DNA of 64,000 bases from CAVXDY01 sp963760715. GTDB lineage: Bacteria > Actinomycetota > Thermoleophilia > Miltoncostaeales > Miltoncostaeaceae. Of this stretch, positions 16,995 to 25,166 are shown piece by piece. The stretch covers positions 868,001 to 932,000 of the forward strand of contig CAVXDY010000007.1 of NCBI GenBank assembly GCA_963760715.1, written 5' to 3'. The notes under the pieces were generated by a model. The model worked only from the letters and a program-made list of their open reading frames with translations, had not been told where the DNA came from and made no database searches. The first letter of the stretch is position 1. Every line of letters begins with the position of its first letter. The position numbers were made by a program, and so were the translations under genes.

Positions 16995-17804
16995 TCACCT
17001 GGGGGTATGGGGCTCCCCGTAGATGAAGTCGTCCATCACGGCGGCGTCGTAGGTGGGGGTGTCCGTGGGCCCAACCGGGCGGCTGCTGTACTCGATCCGC
17101 ACCCGGGCGACGACCGCGCTCGGGAAGACCACGCCGAGAAACGAGAGCCCCTTCCGCGAAACCGGCACGCGGTAGGTCCCGAGCCACCTCCCCCGGGCGT
17201 CGAAGTAGCGGAAGACCGTGTTCTCCTGCGGGTCCACCCCCGTGAAGACGGCGCCGAACCCCCGGACGACCGCGGGGCGCTCGGTGCCCGGCACGGAGAA
17301 GCGGAGGTTCACGATGCTGCTCCCGATGGGGGAGAAGAGTCGCTGAGGGCTGAAGGTGCGGAATTGCGCCGAATTGGCCGGGTTCACGTCACCGAAGCGC
17401 ACCGCCGCGCCCGTCGGGTTGCTGGAGTCGGCGCTCACGGCCACGTGGTCGCCCGGCGTCTGCAGGCGGGCCCCCCGGGCGCGTGGGGTGCGGCGCGCGT
17501 TGAAGAAGTCGCCCGGCAGCGCGTTGGGAGAGGCGAGCCGGTCGGGCACGGCGTCCCAGTCGATCTCCCGGCGGCCGGAGGCGTGGCGGCCCGGTCCGCC
17601 TCCGTTATCCGGTCCCAGGAGCGAGCGGAAGCCAGCCACCGCCGGGCGGATATCGCCGGCGCCGCGGACGATGGTCACCGGCTGGCGGCCCCCGTTGACT
17701 CGGGCGAGCGGTGCGTCCTCCGCGACCGCGGCGGCGACGCTCGCCGCGCCGCCCGCCGCCAGTGCGAGCACGCCGATGATCCAGGGCGAGCGGCCGACGG
17801 GCAT
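16995..17804 (-). CDS. Secreted protein of unknown function
   Basis: 269 aa from ATG 17804, chosen because GGGAGGA lies 9 nt upstream and a signal peptide (IIGVLALAAGGAASVAAAVA) follows; ATG 17837 would add 11 charged residues. I do not recognise a named family. The middle to C-terminal part (RFGDVNPANSAQF, FTGVDPQENTVFRYFDARG, SFLGVVFPSAVVARVRIEY) reads as a beta-sandwich, similar in style to extracellular PEP-CTERM-type or carbohydrate-binding-like domains. No sorting signal is visible. It lies downstream of purE but is unlikely to be related. Confidence 0.7.
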   Translation of the reverse strand: MPVGRSPWIIGVLALAAGGAASVAAAVAEDAPLARVNGGRQPVTIVRGAGDIRPAVAGFRSLLGPDNGGGPGRHASGRREIDWDAVPDRLASPNALPGDFFNARRTPRARGARLQTPGDHVAVSADSSNPTGAAVRFGDVNPANSAQFRTFSPQRLFSPIGSSIVNLRFSVPGTERPAVVRGFGAVFTGVDPQENTVFRYFDARGRWLGTYRVPVSRKGLSFLGVVFPSAVVARVRIEYSSRPVGPTDTPTYDAAVMDDFIYGEPHTPR

Positions 17805-17852
17805 GGCCCCGATCCTCCCATCACCCGCGCGGCGCATCCAATCTCTTCGTCA

Positions 17853-18362
17853 TCAGCGCTGCCGGTTGCGGACCTTTTCGTCGGCCGTGTGCGCCGATTC
17901 GACCATCTGCGCCCGCACCGCCGCGATCCGGCGGGCGAGCTGGGGATCCGAGAGGGCCAGGATCTGGGCGGCGAGCAGACCGCCGTTCCGGCCGCCGTCG
18001 ATCGCGACCGTCGCCACGGGCACGCCCCGGGGCATCTGCACGATCGAGAGGAGGGCGTCGAGCCCGTCGAGCGCCTTGCCGCTCACCGGAACGCCGATGA
18101 CGGGCAGCGTGGTCACCGCCGCGAGCATCCCCGGCAGGTGGGCGGCGCCGCCGGCGCCGGCCACGATCACGCGCAGCCCCCGGTCGGCGGCCTCGCCGCC
18201 GTAGGCGATCATGTCGTGCGGGGTGCGGTGCGCCGACACCACGCGCACCTCGTGGGGAACCCCGAGCTCGGAGAGCACCGCGCCGGCGCCGCCCATGACC
18301 GGCAGGTCGCTGTCGCTGCCCATCACCACGCCCACCAGCGGCGGGCGCGGGTCCGGGGTCAC
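17853..18362 (-). CDS. purE: N5-carboxyaminoimidazole ribonucleotide mutase
   Basis: 169 aa, class I PurE. Signature segments: GSDSDLPVM, VVSAHRTPHDM, AGAGGAAHLPGMLA and PVIGVPVSG. It interconverts N5-CAIR and CAIR in purine synthesis. The GTG start overlaps the purK stop (GTGA), so purK and purE are translationally coupled and act on consecutive steps. Confidence 0.95.
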   Translation of the reverse strand: MTPDPRPPLVGVVMGSDSDLPVMGGAGAVLSELGVPHEVRVVSAHRTPHDMIAYGGEAADRGLRVIVAGAGGAAHLPGMLAAVTTLPVIGVPVSGKALDGLDALLSIVQMPRGVPVATVAIDGGRNGGLLAAQILALSDPQLARRIAAVRAQMVESAHTADEKVRNRQR

Positions 18363-19480
18363 AGCCCCACCTCGGCGGCGGCGCGGCGGGCCTGGGCCAG
18401 GGCTTCCTCGGCCGTGTCCCCGAGGGCGGTCACGTGCCCCATCTTGCGGCCCGGCCGCACCTGGGCCTTGTCGTAGAGGTGGAGGTGGGCGCCGGGAACG
18501 GCGAGCGCCGCCGCCACGGCGGGCCGGGCGTCGCCGGTCGTGGTGCCCAGCAGGTTGACCATGGCCGCGGCGGGCGCCCGCATCCCCACCTCGCCCAGCG
18601 GCAGGTCGAGCACGCCGCGCAGGTGGTTCTCGAACTGCGACGTCTCGCAGGCCTCGATCGTGTAGTGGCCCGAGTTGTGGGGCCGGGGGGCGATCTCGTT
18701 CACGAGCACCTCACCGTCGGGGAGCAGGAACATCTCGACACCGGTCACCCCGAGGCCGCGAGCAACGGAGGCGGCGGCCGCGGCCATCTCGGCCGCCCGC
18801 GCCCGCGTGTCCGCATCGACCCGCGCGGGGGCGATCACCTCGTGACAGACGTGGTTGCGCTGGAGCGTCTCCACCACCGGGTACACGCGCTCGGCGCCCG
18901 ATGGGGAGCGGGCGACCATCGCCGCCAGCTCGCACTCGAAGGCCACCATGCGCTCCACCAGGACGCCGTCGCCGCGGTCCAGGCGGGACAGCGCCGCGCG
19001 GGCCTCGTCCTCGTCGGCGCAGGTGGCGTTGCCGTAGCCGTCGTAGCCCAGCCGCCGCGCCTTCAGCATCAGCGGCCAGCCCAGCTCCCGGCCGGCGGTG
19101 GCGAGATCCCCCGGACGATCGACCACGAGGAAGGGGGCGGTGGGGAGGCCGGCGGAGGCCAGCAGGTCCTTCTGGCGCGCCTTGTCCTGCACCGCGGCCA
19201 AGGAGGCCGCGCCGGGGCGCACCGCCGTCCCGGCCGACTCCACGGCGGCGAGGGCCCGGGCGTCGACGAACTCGTTCTCGAGCGTCACCACGCCGACCGC
19301 CGCGCCCAGGCGGGCCACGTCCTCGGCGTCCTTCCAGTCGCCGTCCACGACCCCCGCGGCCATGGGGCCGGCGGGCTCGTCGGGGCGCCCCAGGACCGCC
19401 ACCCGCACGCCCAGCGGCCAGGCGGCGAGACAGGTCATCCGGGCCAGCTGCCCGGCCCCCGCGATGCCCACGTCGTACAC
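18359..19480 (-). CDS. purK: 5-(carboxyamino)imidazole ribonucleotide synthase
   Basis: 373 aa. ATP-grasp enzyme that makes N5-CAIR from AIR, ATP and bicarbonate. The N-terminal GIAGAGQLARM, central PLMLKARRLGYDGYG and metal-binding EIAPRPHNSGHYTIEA are all intact. It starts at GTG 19480. TACCGT lies 6 nt upstream, preceded by TGA as an extended -10, so the purKE transcript is probably leaderless. Confidence 0.95.
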   Translation of the reverse strand: MYDVGIAGAGQLARMTCLAAWPLGVRVAVLGRPDEPAGPMAAGVVDGDWKDAEDVARLGAAVGVVTLENEFVDARALAAVESAGTAVRPGAASLAAVQDKARQKDLLASAGLPTAPFLVVDRPGDLATAGRELGWPLMLKARRLGYDGYGNATCADEDEARAALSRLDRGDGVLVERMVAFECELAAMVARSPSGAERVYPVVETLQRNHVCHEVIAPARVDADTRARAAEMAAAAASVARGLGVTGVEMFLLPDGEVLVNEIAPRPHNSGHYTIEACETSQFENHLRGVLDLPLGEVGMRAPAAAMVNLLGTTTGDARPAVAAALAVPGAHLHLYDKAQVRPGRKMGHVTALGDTAEEALAQARRAAAEVGL

Positions 19481-19486
19481 GCGGGC

Positions 19487-19492
19487 ACGGTA
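19487..19492 (-). promoter_or_regulatory. Extended -10 TGATACCGT for purKE
   Basis: TACCGT with TG one base upstream, 6 nt before the purK GTG. No Shine-Dalgarno sequence lies between. Confidence 0.5.
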
Positions 19493-19589
19493 TCAGCGGG
19501 GTCCGGCCGGACCTCTCAAAGACCGAACATCACCATGACGCGACGCTCACGGAATCGGCGCCGGCCGTCGATAGCGTCACGGACGCCTC

Positions 19590-19925
19590 GTGCTGCCGTT
19601 CGCCGTCCAGCCCCACGCGCCACCCCCGCCGGCCCGGATGCTGGTGTTCGCCGACGAGTTCCGCTTCTCGCCGAGCCGTCGCACGCTGCCCGCCGGGGTC
19701 CTGCGCCTGCAGCTCGAGAACATCGGCGAGGACGACCACGACCTCCGCATCCTGGGGCCGAAGGGCGGGCGCAAGGGCGAGACCGGCATCGTCCACCCGG
19801 ACGGGCTCGGCCAGATCCGCGTCACCCTTCCGCGCGGCCGGTACACGTTCCTCTGCACCGTCGCCGACCACGCGAAGAACGGCATGACGTTCACGGTGAC
19901 CGTCACGCGCCGGGGCCGCGGGTGA
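19590..19925 (+). CDS. Cupredoxin-domain protein
   Basis: 111 aa, GTG start; TAG at 19572 limits upstream extension. A plastocyanin-like fold with a complete type 1 copper ligand set: His in GEDDHDLRI, then Cys, His and Met in FLCTVADHAKNGM. No signal peptide is visible, which is odd for a cupredoxin and leaves its location open. Its stop overlaps the GTG of the DUF1800 gene (GTGA), so it is the first cistron of a cupredoxin-DUF1800-DUF1501 unit. Confidence 0.8.
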   Translation: MLPFAVQPHAPPPPARMLVFADEFRFSPSRRTLPAGVLRLQLENIGEDDHDLRILGPKGGRKGETGIVHPDGLGQIRVTLPRGRYTFLCTVADHAKNGMTFTVTVTRRGRG

Positions 19926-21235
19926 GCGTCCGCGGCGAGCGGGCCAGGGTCGAGCGCCTGCTGTGGCGCGCCGGCTTCGGCGGCCGGCCGCGCGACATCG
20001 ACCGGCTGGCGCGCCTGGGCCTGGAGGGAGCGGTCGACGAGCTGCTGCGCCCGCGAGGGGCTCCGTTCGAGGGCCGTCCGGCCCGGGTGGAGGGCGCGCC
20101 GCTGGACCCGATCAACGCCTACGGGCACGACGTGCTGTGGTGGCTCGACCGGGCGGTGCGCGCCCGGCACCCGCTGGTCGAGCGGATGACCTTCAACTGG
20201 CACGACCACTTCGCCACGTCCAACTCCGGCGTCGGCGACACCCGCCTCATGCTGAAGCAGTACGACACGCTGCGGCGCATGTCGCTGGGGCGCTTCCGCG
20301 ACCTGGCCCGCGCCATCACCCGCGACCGCGCGATGCAGCTCTGGCTGAGCCTCGCCAACTCGGAGAAGGGGGCGCCCAACGAGAACTACGCGCGCGAGAT
20401 GCTGGAGCTCTTCACGCTCGGCGTGAACAACGGCTACACGGAGCGCGACGTGCGCGAGGCGGCCCGGGCGCTCACGGGCTTCACCTTCGACTACGACTCC
20501 AAGCGCTTCGGCTTCGACCCCGACCGTCACGACGGCGGCACCAAGCGCATCCTCGGGCACACCGGGAGGTTCCAGCCGCTGGACGTCGTCGACCTGGCGA
20601 TCGCCCACAGGGCCCACGCGCCCTACCTCTGCGACAAGCTCTGGGGCTACTTCTCGCCCCACCCGTGCCCGCCCAAGCTGGTGGCCCGGCTCGCCCGCAT
20701 CTACCGCAACGCCGGCACGGACGTGCGGCCGGTGCTGCGGGCGATCCTCACCAACAAGCTCCTCTACGCCCAGATCGAGGAGCCCGACATGGTGAAGCCG
20801 CCGTTCGTCTACGCGGCGGGCCTGCTGCGCCTGACCGGCCGGCGCGTGGACGACGAGAGCTGGGTCTACCGGCTCGACCAGATGGGACAGGTCCCGTTCC
20901 ACCCGCCGAACGTCAGCGGCTGGCCCAGCGGCACGGCGTGGCTCTCGACCAGCTCGATCCGGGCGCGGTTCGACGCCGCCACCTTCGTGCTGCGCAAGAC
21001 CATCGAGGACGGCTCGATCGCGGCGACGCAGACTCCCGCGAAGGCCATCGCGAGCGCGATCGCCGCGACGGGCCGGCCCCGGGTGGGCGCGCGCACCCGC
21101 CGGGCGCTGCGGCGCTACGCCGTGACGTCGGTGGCCGGGCGCACCGAGAAGTGGGAGATCAAGCACTACTACCCCGAGCGCCAGCGCGTGCTGCGGCACC
21201 TGCTGCTCGCCGGCCCCGACGCCCAGGTCTGCTGA
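19922..21235 (+). CDS. DUF1800 domain protein
   Basis: 437 aa. Family landmarks: RLLWRAGFGGRP at the N-terminus, MTFNWHDHFATS, NENYAREMLELFTLGV, YTERDVREAARALTGF and PNVSGWPSG near the C-terminus. DUF1800 proteins are found beside DUF1501 proteins in many bacteria; their biochemical role is not established. The start overlaps the cupredoxin stop by 4 nt. No signal peptide is seen, so export, if any, may depend on the Tat-carrying DUF1501 partner. Confidence 0.9.
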   Translation: MSVRGERARVERLLWRAGFGGRPRDIDRLARLGLEGAVDELLRPRGAPFEGRPARVEGAPLDPINAYGHDVLWWLDRAVRARHPLVERMTFNWHDHFATSNSGVGDTRLMLKQYDTLRRMSLGRFRDLARAITRDRAMQLWLSLANSEKGAPNENYAREMLELFTLGVNNGYTERDVREAARALTGFTFDYDSKRFGFDPDRHDGGTKRILGHTGRFQPLDVVDLAIAHRAHAPYLCDKLWGYFSPHPCPPKLVARLARIYRNAGTDVRPVLRAILTNKLLYAQIEEPDMVKPPFVYAAGLLRLTGRRVDDESWVYRLDQMGQVPFHPPNVSGWPSGTAWLSTSSIRARFDAATFVLRKTIEDGSIAATQTPAKAIASAIAATGRPRVGARTRRALRRYAVTSVAGRTEKWEIKHYYPERQRVLRHLLLAGPDAQVC

Positions 21236-21245
21236 GGAGGCCCCG

Positions 21246-22631
21246 ATGAGCCCCGCTCCGATCCGAGGCTGCGGCGACTGGCGCGCCAGCCGGCGGGCCT
21301 TCCTCGGCCGCGCCGGCGAGGTGGTCGCGGTGCCCGCCGACGCCCTGGACGGGCTCCAGGAGTTCACCCGCCAGGGAGGGCTCACCCGGCGCGACCTGCT
21401 CGAGCGCGGTGTGGGCCTGTGGATCGCCACCAGCGCCATCGCCGGCCTCTCCACGCGCGGCGTGCTCGAGGCGGCCGCGGCCCAGAACGACCAGGCGCCG
21501 GACGCCACGATCCTCGTCTCGCTGTACCTGGACGGCGGCAACGACGGGCTCAACACGCTCGTCCCGCTGGCCGACCCCCGGTACCGCGCCCTTCGCTCGC
21601 GCCTGGGCATCCCGGCCGCCTCCACGCTTCCGGTCACGGGGGCGCCCGACTTCGGCTGGCACCCCTCGCTGGCCGGGCTCAAGGCGCTGTACGACGCGGG
21701 CAAGGTGGCCGTGCTCCCGTCGGTCGACTTCGCCGACGCCGACCAGTCCCACTTCAACTCGGCCGGCTACTGGCGCCGCGGCATCGTGGGGTCCTCGTTC
21801 GAGAACACCGGCTGGCTGGGCCGGACCCTGGACGCGGTCGGCGGAACGGACAACCCGCTCCAGGGGATCAGCGTCTCGTACTCGCCCGACCCGGTCCTGC
21901 TGTCGAACCGCGCCCCCACGGCGACGGTCTACGACCCGAGCAACTTCGACTTCTTCATCGAGGGCGTCTGGAGCAACGAGGGGTTCGTGCGGGCCTACCG
22001 CGACGCGGCCACCGGGCGCACCGAGTCCCAGGGCCTGGCCGCCGCGCGGCGCACCTACCAGAACTCCTTCCGGGTGCGCGACCAGCTCCAGCCGCTGAGG
22101 GTGGACGACAGCCACCCGCTCCCGCCGGTGCCGAAGGCGTATCCCGACTCCGACCTCGGCACGGGCCTGCGCAACCTGGCGCGGATGCTCGGCGCCGGCT
22201 TCGGCACGCGCATCGCCGCGCTCTCGATCGGCGGCTTCGACACCCACGATGCCCAGCTCGAGACGCACGCCGAGATCCTCACCGACCTCTCCGACTCCCT
22301 CAGCGCCTGGCAGGCCGACCTCGAGGCCCGCGCGCTCTCGAGCCGGGTCCTCACCCTCGTGTGGAGCGAGTTCGGCCGCCGCCCCGAGGACAACGACAGC
22401 CAGGGCACCGACCACGGCGCCGGCGGCCTGGTGATGGTGGTCGGCGACCGGGCCAACGGCGGCATCCGCAGTGAGTTCCCGGGGCTCTCGAAGCTGGACG
22501 AGGACGACAACCTGCTGGTGACCACGGAGTTCCGGACCGTCTACGCGAGCCTGCTCGAGTCGTGGATCGGAGTGGAGGCGGCCCGCGTCCTCCCCAAGAT
22601 CGACGCCGCGCGGCTGCCCCTGGTGAAGTAG
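21246..22631 (+). CDS. DUF1501 (sulfatase-fold) protein with Tat signal
   Basis: 461 aa, ATG with GGAGG upstream, 10 nt after the DUF1800 stop. A twin-arginine motif TRRDLLERG (47-55) precedes a hydrophobic stretch (56-68). A second RR pair, SRRAFLGRAG, lies at 15-24. The DUF1501 core motif LDGGNDGLNTLVP (95-107) is followed by ADQSHFNSAGYWRRG and a C-terminal WSEFGRRPEDN...TDHG metal-site block, as in alkaline-phosphatase-superfamily enzymes. Probably exported folded, with a bound metal, and partnered with DUF1800. Confidence 0.9.
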   Translation: MSPAPIRGCGDWRASRRAFLGRAGEVVAVPADALDGLQEFTRQGGLTRRDLLERGVGLWIATSAIAGLSTRGVLEAAAAQNDQAPDATILVSLYLDGGNDGLNTLVPLADPRYRALRSRLGIPAASTLPVTGAPDFGWHPSLAGLKALYDAGKVAVLPSVDFADADQSHFNSAGYWRRGIVGSSFENTGWLGRTLDAVGGTDNPLQGISVSYSPDPVLLSNRAPTATVYDPSNFDFFIEGVWSNEGFVRAYRDAATGRTESQGLAAARRTYQNSFRVRDQLQPLRVDDSHPLPPVPKAYPDSDLGTGLRNLARMLGAGFGTRIAALSIGGFDTHDAQLETHAEILTDLSDSLSAWQADLEARALSSRVLTLVWSEFGRRPEDNDSQGTDHGAGGLVMVVGDRANGGIRSEFPGLSKLDEDDNLLVTTEFRTVYASLLESWIGVEAARVLPKIDAARLPLVK

Positions 22632-22653
22632 GGCACCTGGGGCTGCCGGAGGA

Positions 22654-22890
22654 TCACCTCCGGGCCTCGATCAGCGACCTCATCTCGCGAAGCTCCGCCG
22701 CCCAGGCGTCGTCGGGCTCATGGCTCCCCAGAAGGGCCTTGACGTGTGCGCCGCGCGCGGACGCGACGGGTTCGATGCGGGCCACGGCCCACCCGCGCCT
22801 CAAGATCACGAAGCTCTCGCCGCGATCGGCGACGGCGTCGAGTACCTCGGAGAAGCGACGAGCCGCATCGGGTTCGGTGAGCCTGCGCAT
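22654..22890 (-). CDS. Orphan Phd/YefM-type antitoxin
   Basis: 78 aa. EPDAARRFSEVLDAVADRGESFVILRRGWAVARIEP is the Phd/YefM N-terminal DNA-binding fold. The C-terminal part (EPDDAWAAELREMRSLIEARR) would wrap the toxin. ATG 22890 is chosen because GATACT lies exactly 6 nt upstream; ATG 22908 would add six residues. No toxin follows (the DUF1501 gene ends 22 bp away, on the other strand). Confidence 0.8.
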   Translation of the reverse strand: MRRLTEPDAARRFSEVLDAVADRGESFVILRRGWAVARIEPVASARGAHVKALLGSHEPDDAWAAELREMRSLIEARR

Positions 22891-22896
22891 GGCGGC

Positions 22897-22902
22897 AGTA
22901 TC
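22897..22902 (-). promoter_or_regulatory. -10 GATACT for the orphan antitoxin
   Basis: GATACT lies 6 nt upstream of ATG 22890, the spacing seen at other leaderless genes in this window. Confidence 0.4.
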
Positions 22903-22954
22903 CGACATCGGACGTCGTGCCAGACGGCGAGGGTCCGGTACCATGGCCGCCGTA

Positions 22955-23027
22955 GGGCGTTTAGCTCAGTTGGGAGAGCACCAGCTCGACAAGCTGGGGG
23001 TCACTGGTTCGAGCCCAGTAACGCCCA
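22955..23027 (+). tRNA. tRNA-Val (GAC)
   Basis: 73 nt fold cleanly: acceptor GGGCGTT/AACGCCC, D-arm GCTC/GAGC, anticodon stem CCAGC/GCTGG with loop TCGACAA (anticodon GAC at 22988-22990), T-arm ACTGG/CCAGT with TTCGAGC, and discriminator A. No CCA is encoded. Position 33 is C rather than the usual U. TACCAT (22939-22944) is a likely -10, in the 14-base context GGTACCATGGCCGC that also occurs upstream of thrS. Confidence 0.95.
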
Positions 23028-23033
23028 TCGGGA

Positions 23034-23061
23034 AAGCCCCGGAGATCGGGGCTTGTTCTTT
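23034..23061 (+). terminator. Intrinsic terminator of tRNA-Val
   Basis: Perfect 8-bp stem AAGCCCCG/CGGGGCTT with a 5-nt loop, followed by GTTCTTT. It begins 7 nt after the tRNA. Confidence 0.85.
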
Positions 23062-23638
23062 GCCGCAGGACGTCTTGAGAAACGCAAGTCTAAGCGTCTG
23101 AATACGGTGCGGGACGGTGCGCCTCGATGGTGGACCCGGGGAGCTGACGCCGCCTCGGACGGCCGGCATCATCGTCCGTGGTCGTGCGGCGAGCAGCGCG
23201 GTCCCCGCGTCGGCCGACGCGATCGACCCGCCCCTCTCCAACACCACGGGTGGGTCGATCCTCCTCGGCGTCTCCGAGCGAGGGCTTCACGATCACCGGC
23301 GTCCGCGACGCCGCCGAATTCGGGACGGATCGGGTAGCGCCGCGCCGGTTGCGCGAGGGGGGTCCAGCTGACGTCGGGGCGCCCGGCAGCCGGCCGCCTC
23401 CGCGTGCGGGCGGACGTGCGCGGCGGGTCCGCGGAGGGTGACGATGCCGTGACGCGCACCATCGCGCGACGGGGCCCGTCCCCTTCGCCTTGTCCGTTTC
23501 CTGTGCGAACCCTCAGCCTTTCCGGTGGGAACCCTCGGCCGCGGTTAACACGGCGCTCCTAGCCTGCGCCGCGCTCCATGCGCTCACCCCTCCCGAACCA
23601 CTTCCCACCACGCCTGCGTTCCGGGCGAGAGGAGTCCT
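23062..23638. other. 577-bp stretch: possible AlbA_2 remnant and promoter repeats
   Basis: No intact gene. Around 23225-23340 two adjacent frames read SNTTGGSILLGVSER then GFTITGVRDAAEFG. Joined by removing one G at about 23281-23284, this resembles the AlbA_2/Schlafen-like motif (NTxGGxILLGVxxxG). It is weak and could be chance. Further on, GAACCCTCAGCC (23507-23518) and GAACCCTCGGCC (23529-23540) form a direct repeat with 22-bp periodicity, just upstream of the next lipoprotein gene; they may be activator or ECF-type promoter sites. Confidence 0.35.
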
Positions 23639-24181
23639 ATGGCTGACCGACGGCGTCACACACGATTCGGCCGAGGTCCGCTGATCGCGTCGGCTGCGAT
23701 CATCGGGTCGACCCTGGCGATCGCCGGCTGTGGCAGCAGCTCGAGCGGAGCGGCGAGCACGACCGGCTCGACGGCGCCGACCAGCACGGGCGGTTCAGGT
23801 CCGCAGACCATCTCCACCAGGAACCTGCCCGGGCTCGGTCCCGTCCTCGTCAACTCGCAGGGTCACACCCTCTACATGTTCGTCCCCGACAAGCAGGTCA
23901 AGGTCACGTGCGTCGGCTCCTGCGCCGCCGTCTGGCCGCCCGTCGCGCTCGCGAGCGGCCAGCGGGCCGTCGCCTCGGGCGGCGTGAAGGCGTCGCTGCT
24001 CGGAAGCGACCCCAACCCCTCCGGCGGCCAAGTCGTCACGTACAACAAGTGGCCGCTCTACACGTACGTCCCCGACACCGCAGCGGGGGACCACGACGGG
24101 CAGGCGATCAACGTCAACGGGGGGCTCTGGTACGTGATGTCGCCCGCCGGCGCCGTCATCACGAAGAAGGTGGCGGGCTGA
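23639..24181 (+). CDS. COG4315-type secreted-repeat lipoprotein
   Basis: 180 aa, ATG with AGAGGAG upstream. Signal peptide with lipobox AIAGC (Cys31), then a Ser/Thr/Gly linker. Two copies of the lipoprotein repeat follow: VNSQGHTLYMFVPD with CVGSCAAVWPP (a CxxxC pair) and YNKWPLYTYVPDTAAGDHDGQ with GGLWYVMSPAG. COG4315 members are abundant in actinobacteria and of unknown function; the WPLY and CAAVWPP motifs are diagnostic. Confidence 0.88.
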   Translation: MADRRRHTRFGRGPLIASAAIIGSTLAIAGCGSSSSGAASTTGSTAPTSTGGSGPQTISTRNLPGLGPVLVNSQGHTLYMFVPDKQVKVTCVGSCAAVWPPVALASGQRAVASGGVKASLLGSDPNPSGGQVVTYNKWPLYTYVPDTAAGDHDGQAINVNGGLWYVMSPAGAVITKKVAG

Positions 24182-24197
24182 CGGTGTCCCGCGTCGG

Positions 24198-24221
24198 AGC
24201 CCCGCCTGAACCGGCGGGGCT
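24198..24221 (+). terminator. GC hairpin after the lipoprotein gene
   Basis: Perfect 9-bp stem AGCCCCGCC/GGCGGGGCT with a 6-nt loop, 17 nt after the stop at 24181. There is no T-run, so it is a weak or factor-assisted terminator. Confidence 0.5.
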
Positions 24222-24287
24222 GACCACGGTGTCAAAGTCAGGTCCCGGGACGTGGTGTAGGAGATCGCCGGTGAGGGACTCGGCCTC

Positions 24288-24582
24288 TCAGGCCGCCGCC
24301 AGCTCGCGCACCTCCTCCTTCTCGTTGCCCTCGTGCTCGAGCACGAGGGCAAGCGACTCCACCGACAGGTAGCGCCGGCCGACCAGCCATTTGAACCGCC
24401 CCGGGTTCGGGGGCAGATCATCATCACGGTGATCTGCGAGCCCGGGTCAACTCCAGGTCGTTCTTCGATCGGCACCACCCGCTCCCCCGCTGGGCGGCCC
24501 GATGCGGCCCTGGCACGCTGCTGCACCACCGCCACGGTCGTCTCGCCCAGGTGCCCAGGCGAAGCCCCAGGCCCTCGCTCAC
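24288..24582 (-). pseudogene. Unrecognised gene remnant with frame breaks
   Basis: On the minus strand a GTG at 24582 (GGAGAA upstream) starts SEGLGLRLGTW. A second frame then reads ETTVAVVQQRARAASG and PAGERVVPIEERPG, and a third reads FKWLVGRRYLSVES followed by VLEHEGNEKEEVRELAAA and a TGA at 24288. Each piece looks protein-like and together they cover the interval, suggesting a decayed or mis-sequenced gene of about 95 aa. I recognise no family. Confidence 0.35.
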
Positions 24583-24593
24583 GTGACGTTCTC

Positions 24594-25166
24594 CTATGCG
24601 CCGCGCATCCGGTTGTGAATGCGCGCAAACCGCGGCGCGCCCTCGGGGAGGTCGCCCCCGGCGGCGGGAGCGATCTGGGTCTCGACGAACCGGCCGGCGG
24701 ACTCCGGCGAGTCCCAGACGTCGGCGAACACCATGCCGCCGTCGGTCGTCGCGGCGGCGTGCGACACCGCCGGATGGGCGCTGCCGTCGCCCACATGCGC
24801 GGGCATGGTCCCGGTGAGGGCGTCATACGCATCCGGAGTGAAGCCGTCCGCCTCCCAGACCAGCAGCACCCCCGGGACGGTTCCGGCACCCTGCCGGATC
24901 AGGTTGTGCACGGGCATGATTCGCGGCGTCGCAACGAGGCCGGTCTGGGCCAGCGCCGCGCCCAAGCGCTCCTCGAAGAAGCGGTCCAGCGCCGCCTCCG
25001 ACTCCCAGATGTTGACCACCACCAGGCCCTGGTCGTTGACACCGCAGCAGTGTGAGATCAGACCCGCGGGGGCGTCGGCGTCGCCGCGGATGCCCATCAG
25101 CTCGTTGGTCCGGTCGTAGGCCTCGGTGGACGCGCCCGGCGCATCCATCAGCAGCATCACCGGCAT
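24594..25166 (-). CDS. Tandem ABM-like (dimeric alpha-beta barrel) protein
   Basis: 190 aa from ATG 25166 with GGGAGG upstream. Two homologous halves of about 90 aa are visible: LLMDAPGASTEAYDR...VVVNIWESEAALDRFFEE and VLLVWEADGFTPDAYDA...VFADVWDSPESAGRFVET. Each has the ferredoxin-like beta-alpha-beta pattern of ABM/EthD-type domains, which normally pair as dimers; the duplication makes an internal pseudo-dimer. Function unknown, possibly heme or quinone related as in ABM relatives. Confidence 0.75.
   Translation of the reverse strand: MPVMLLMDAPGASTEAYDRTNELMGIRGDADAPAGLISHCCGVNDQGLVVVNIWESEAALDRFFEERLGAALAQTGLVATPRIMPVHNLIRQGAGTVPGVLLVWEADGFTPDAYDALTGTMPAHVGDGSAHPAVSHAAATTDGGMVFADVWDSPESAGRFVETQIAPAAGGDLPEGAPRFARIHNRMRGA

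Noticed and set aside
22966..23247. Minus-strand ORF ending GVTGLEPVTPSLSSWCSPN
   Set aside because: It is the antisense of tRNA-Val, a known false-protein pattern.
23117..23371. 84-aa ORF as an intact gene
   Set aside because: Only its middle resembles AlbA_2 and the motif continues in another frame; kept only as a possible remnant.
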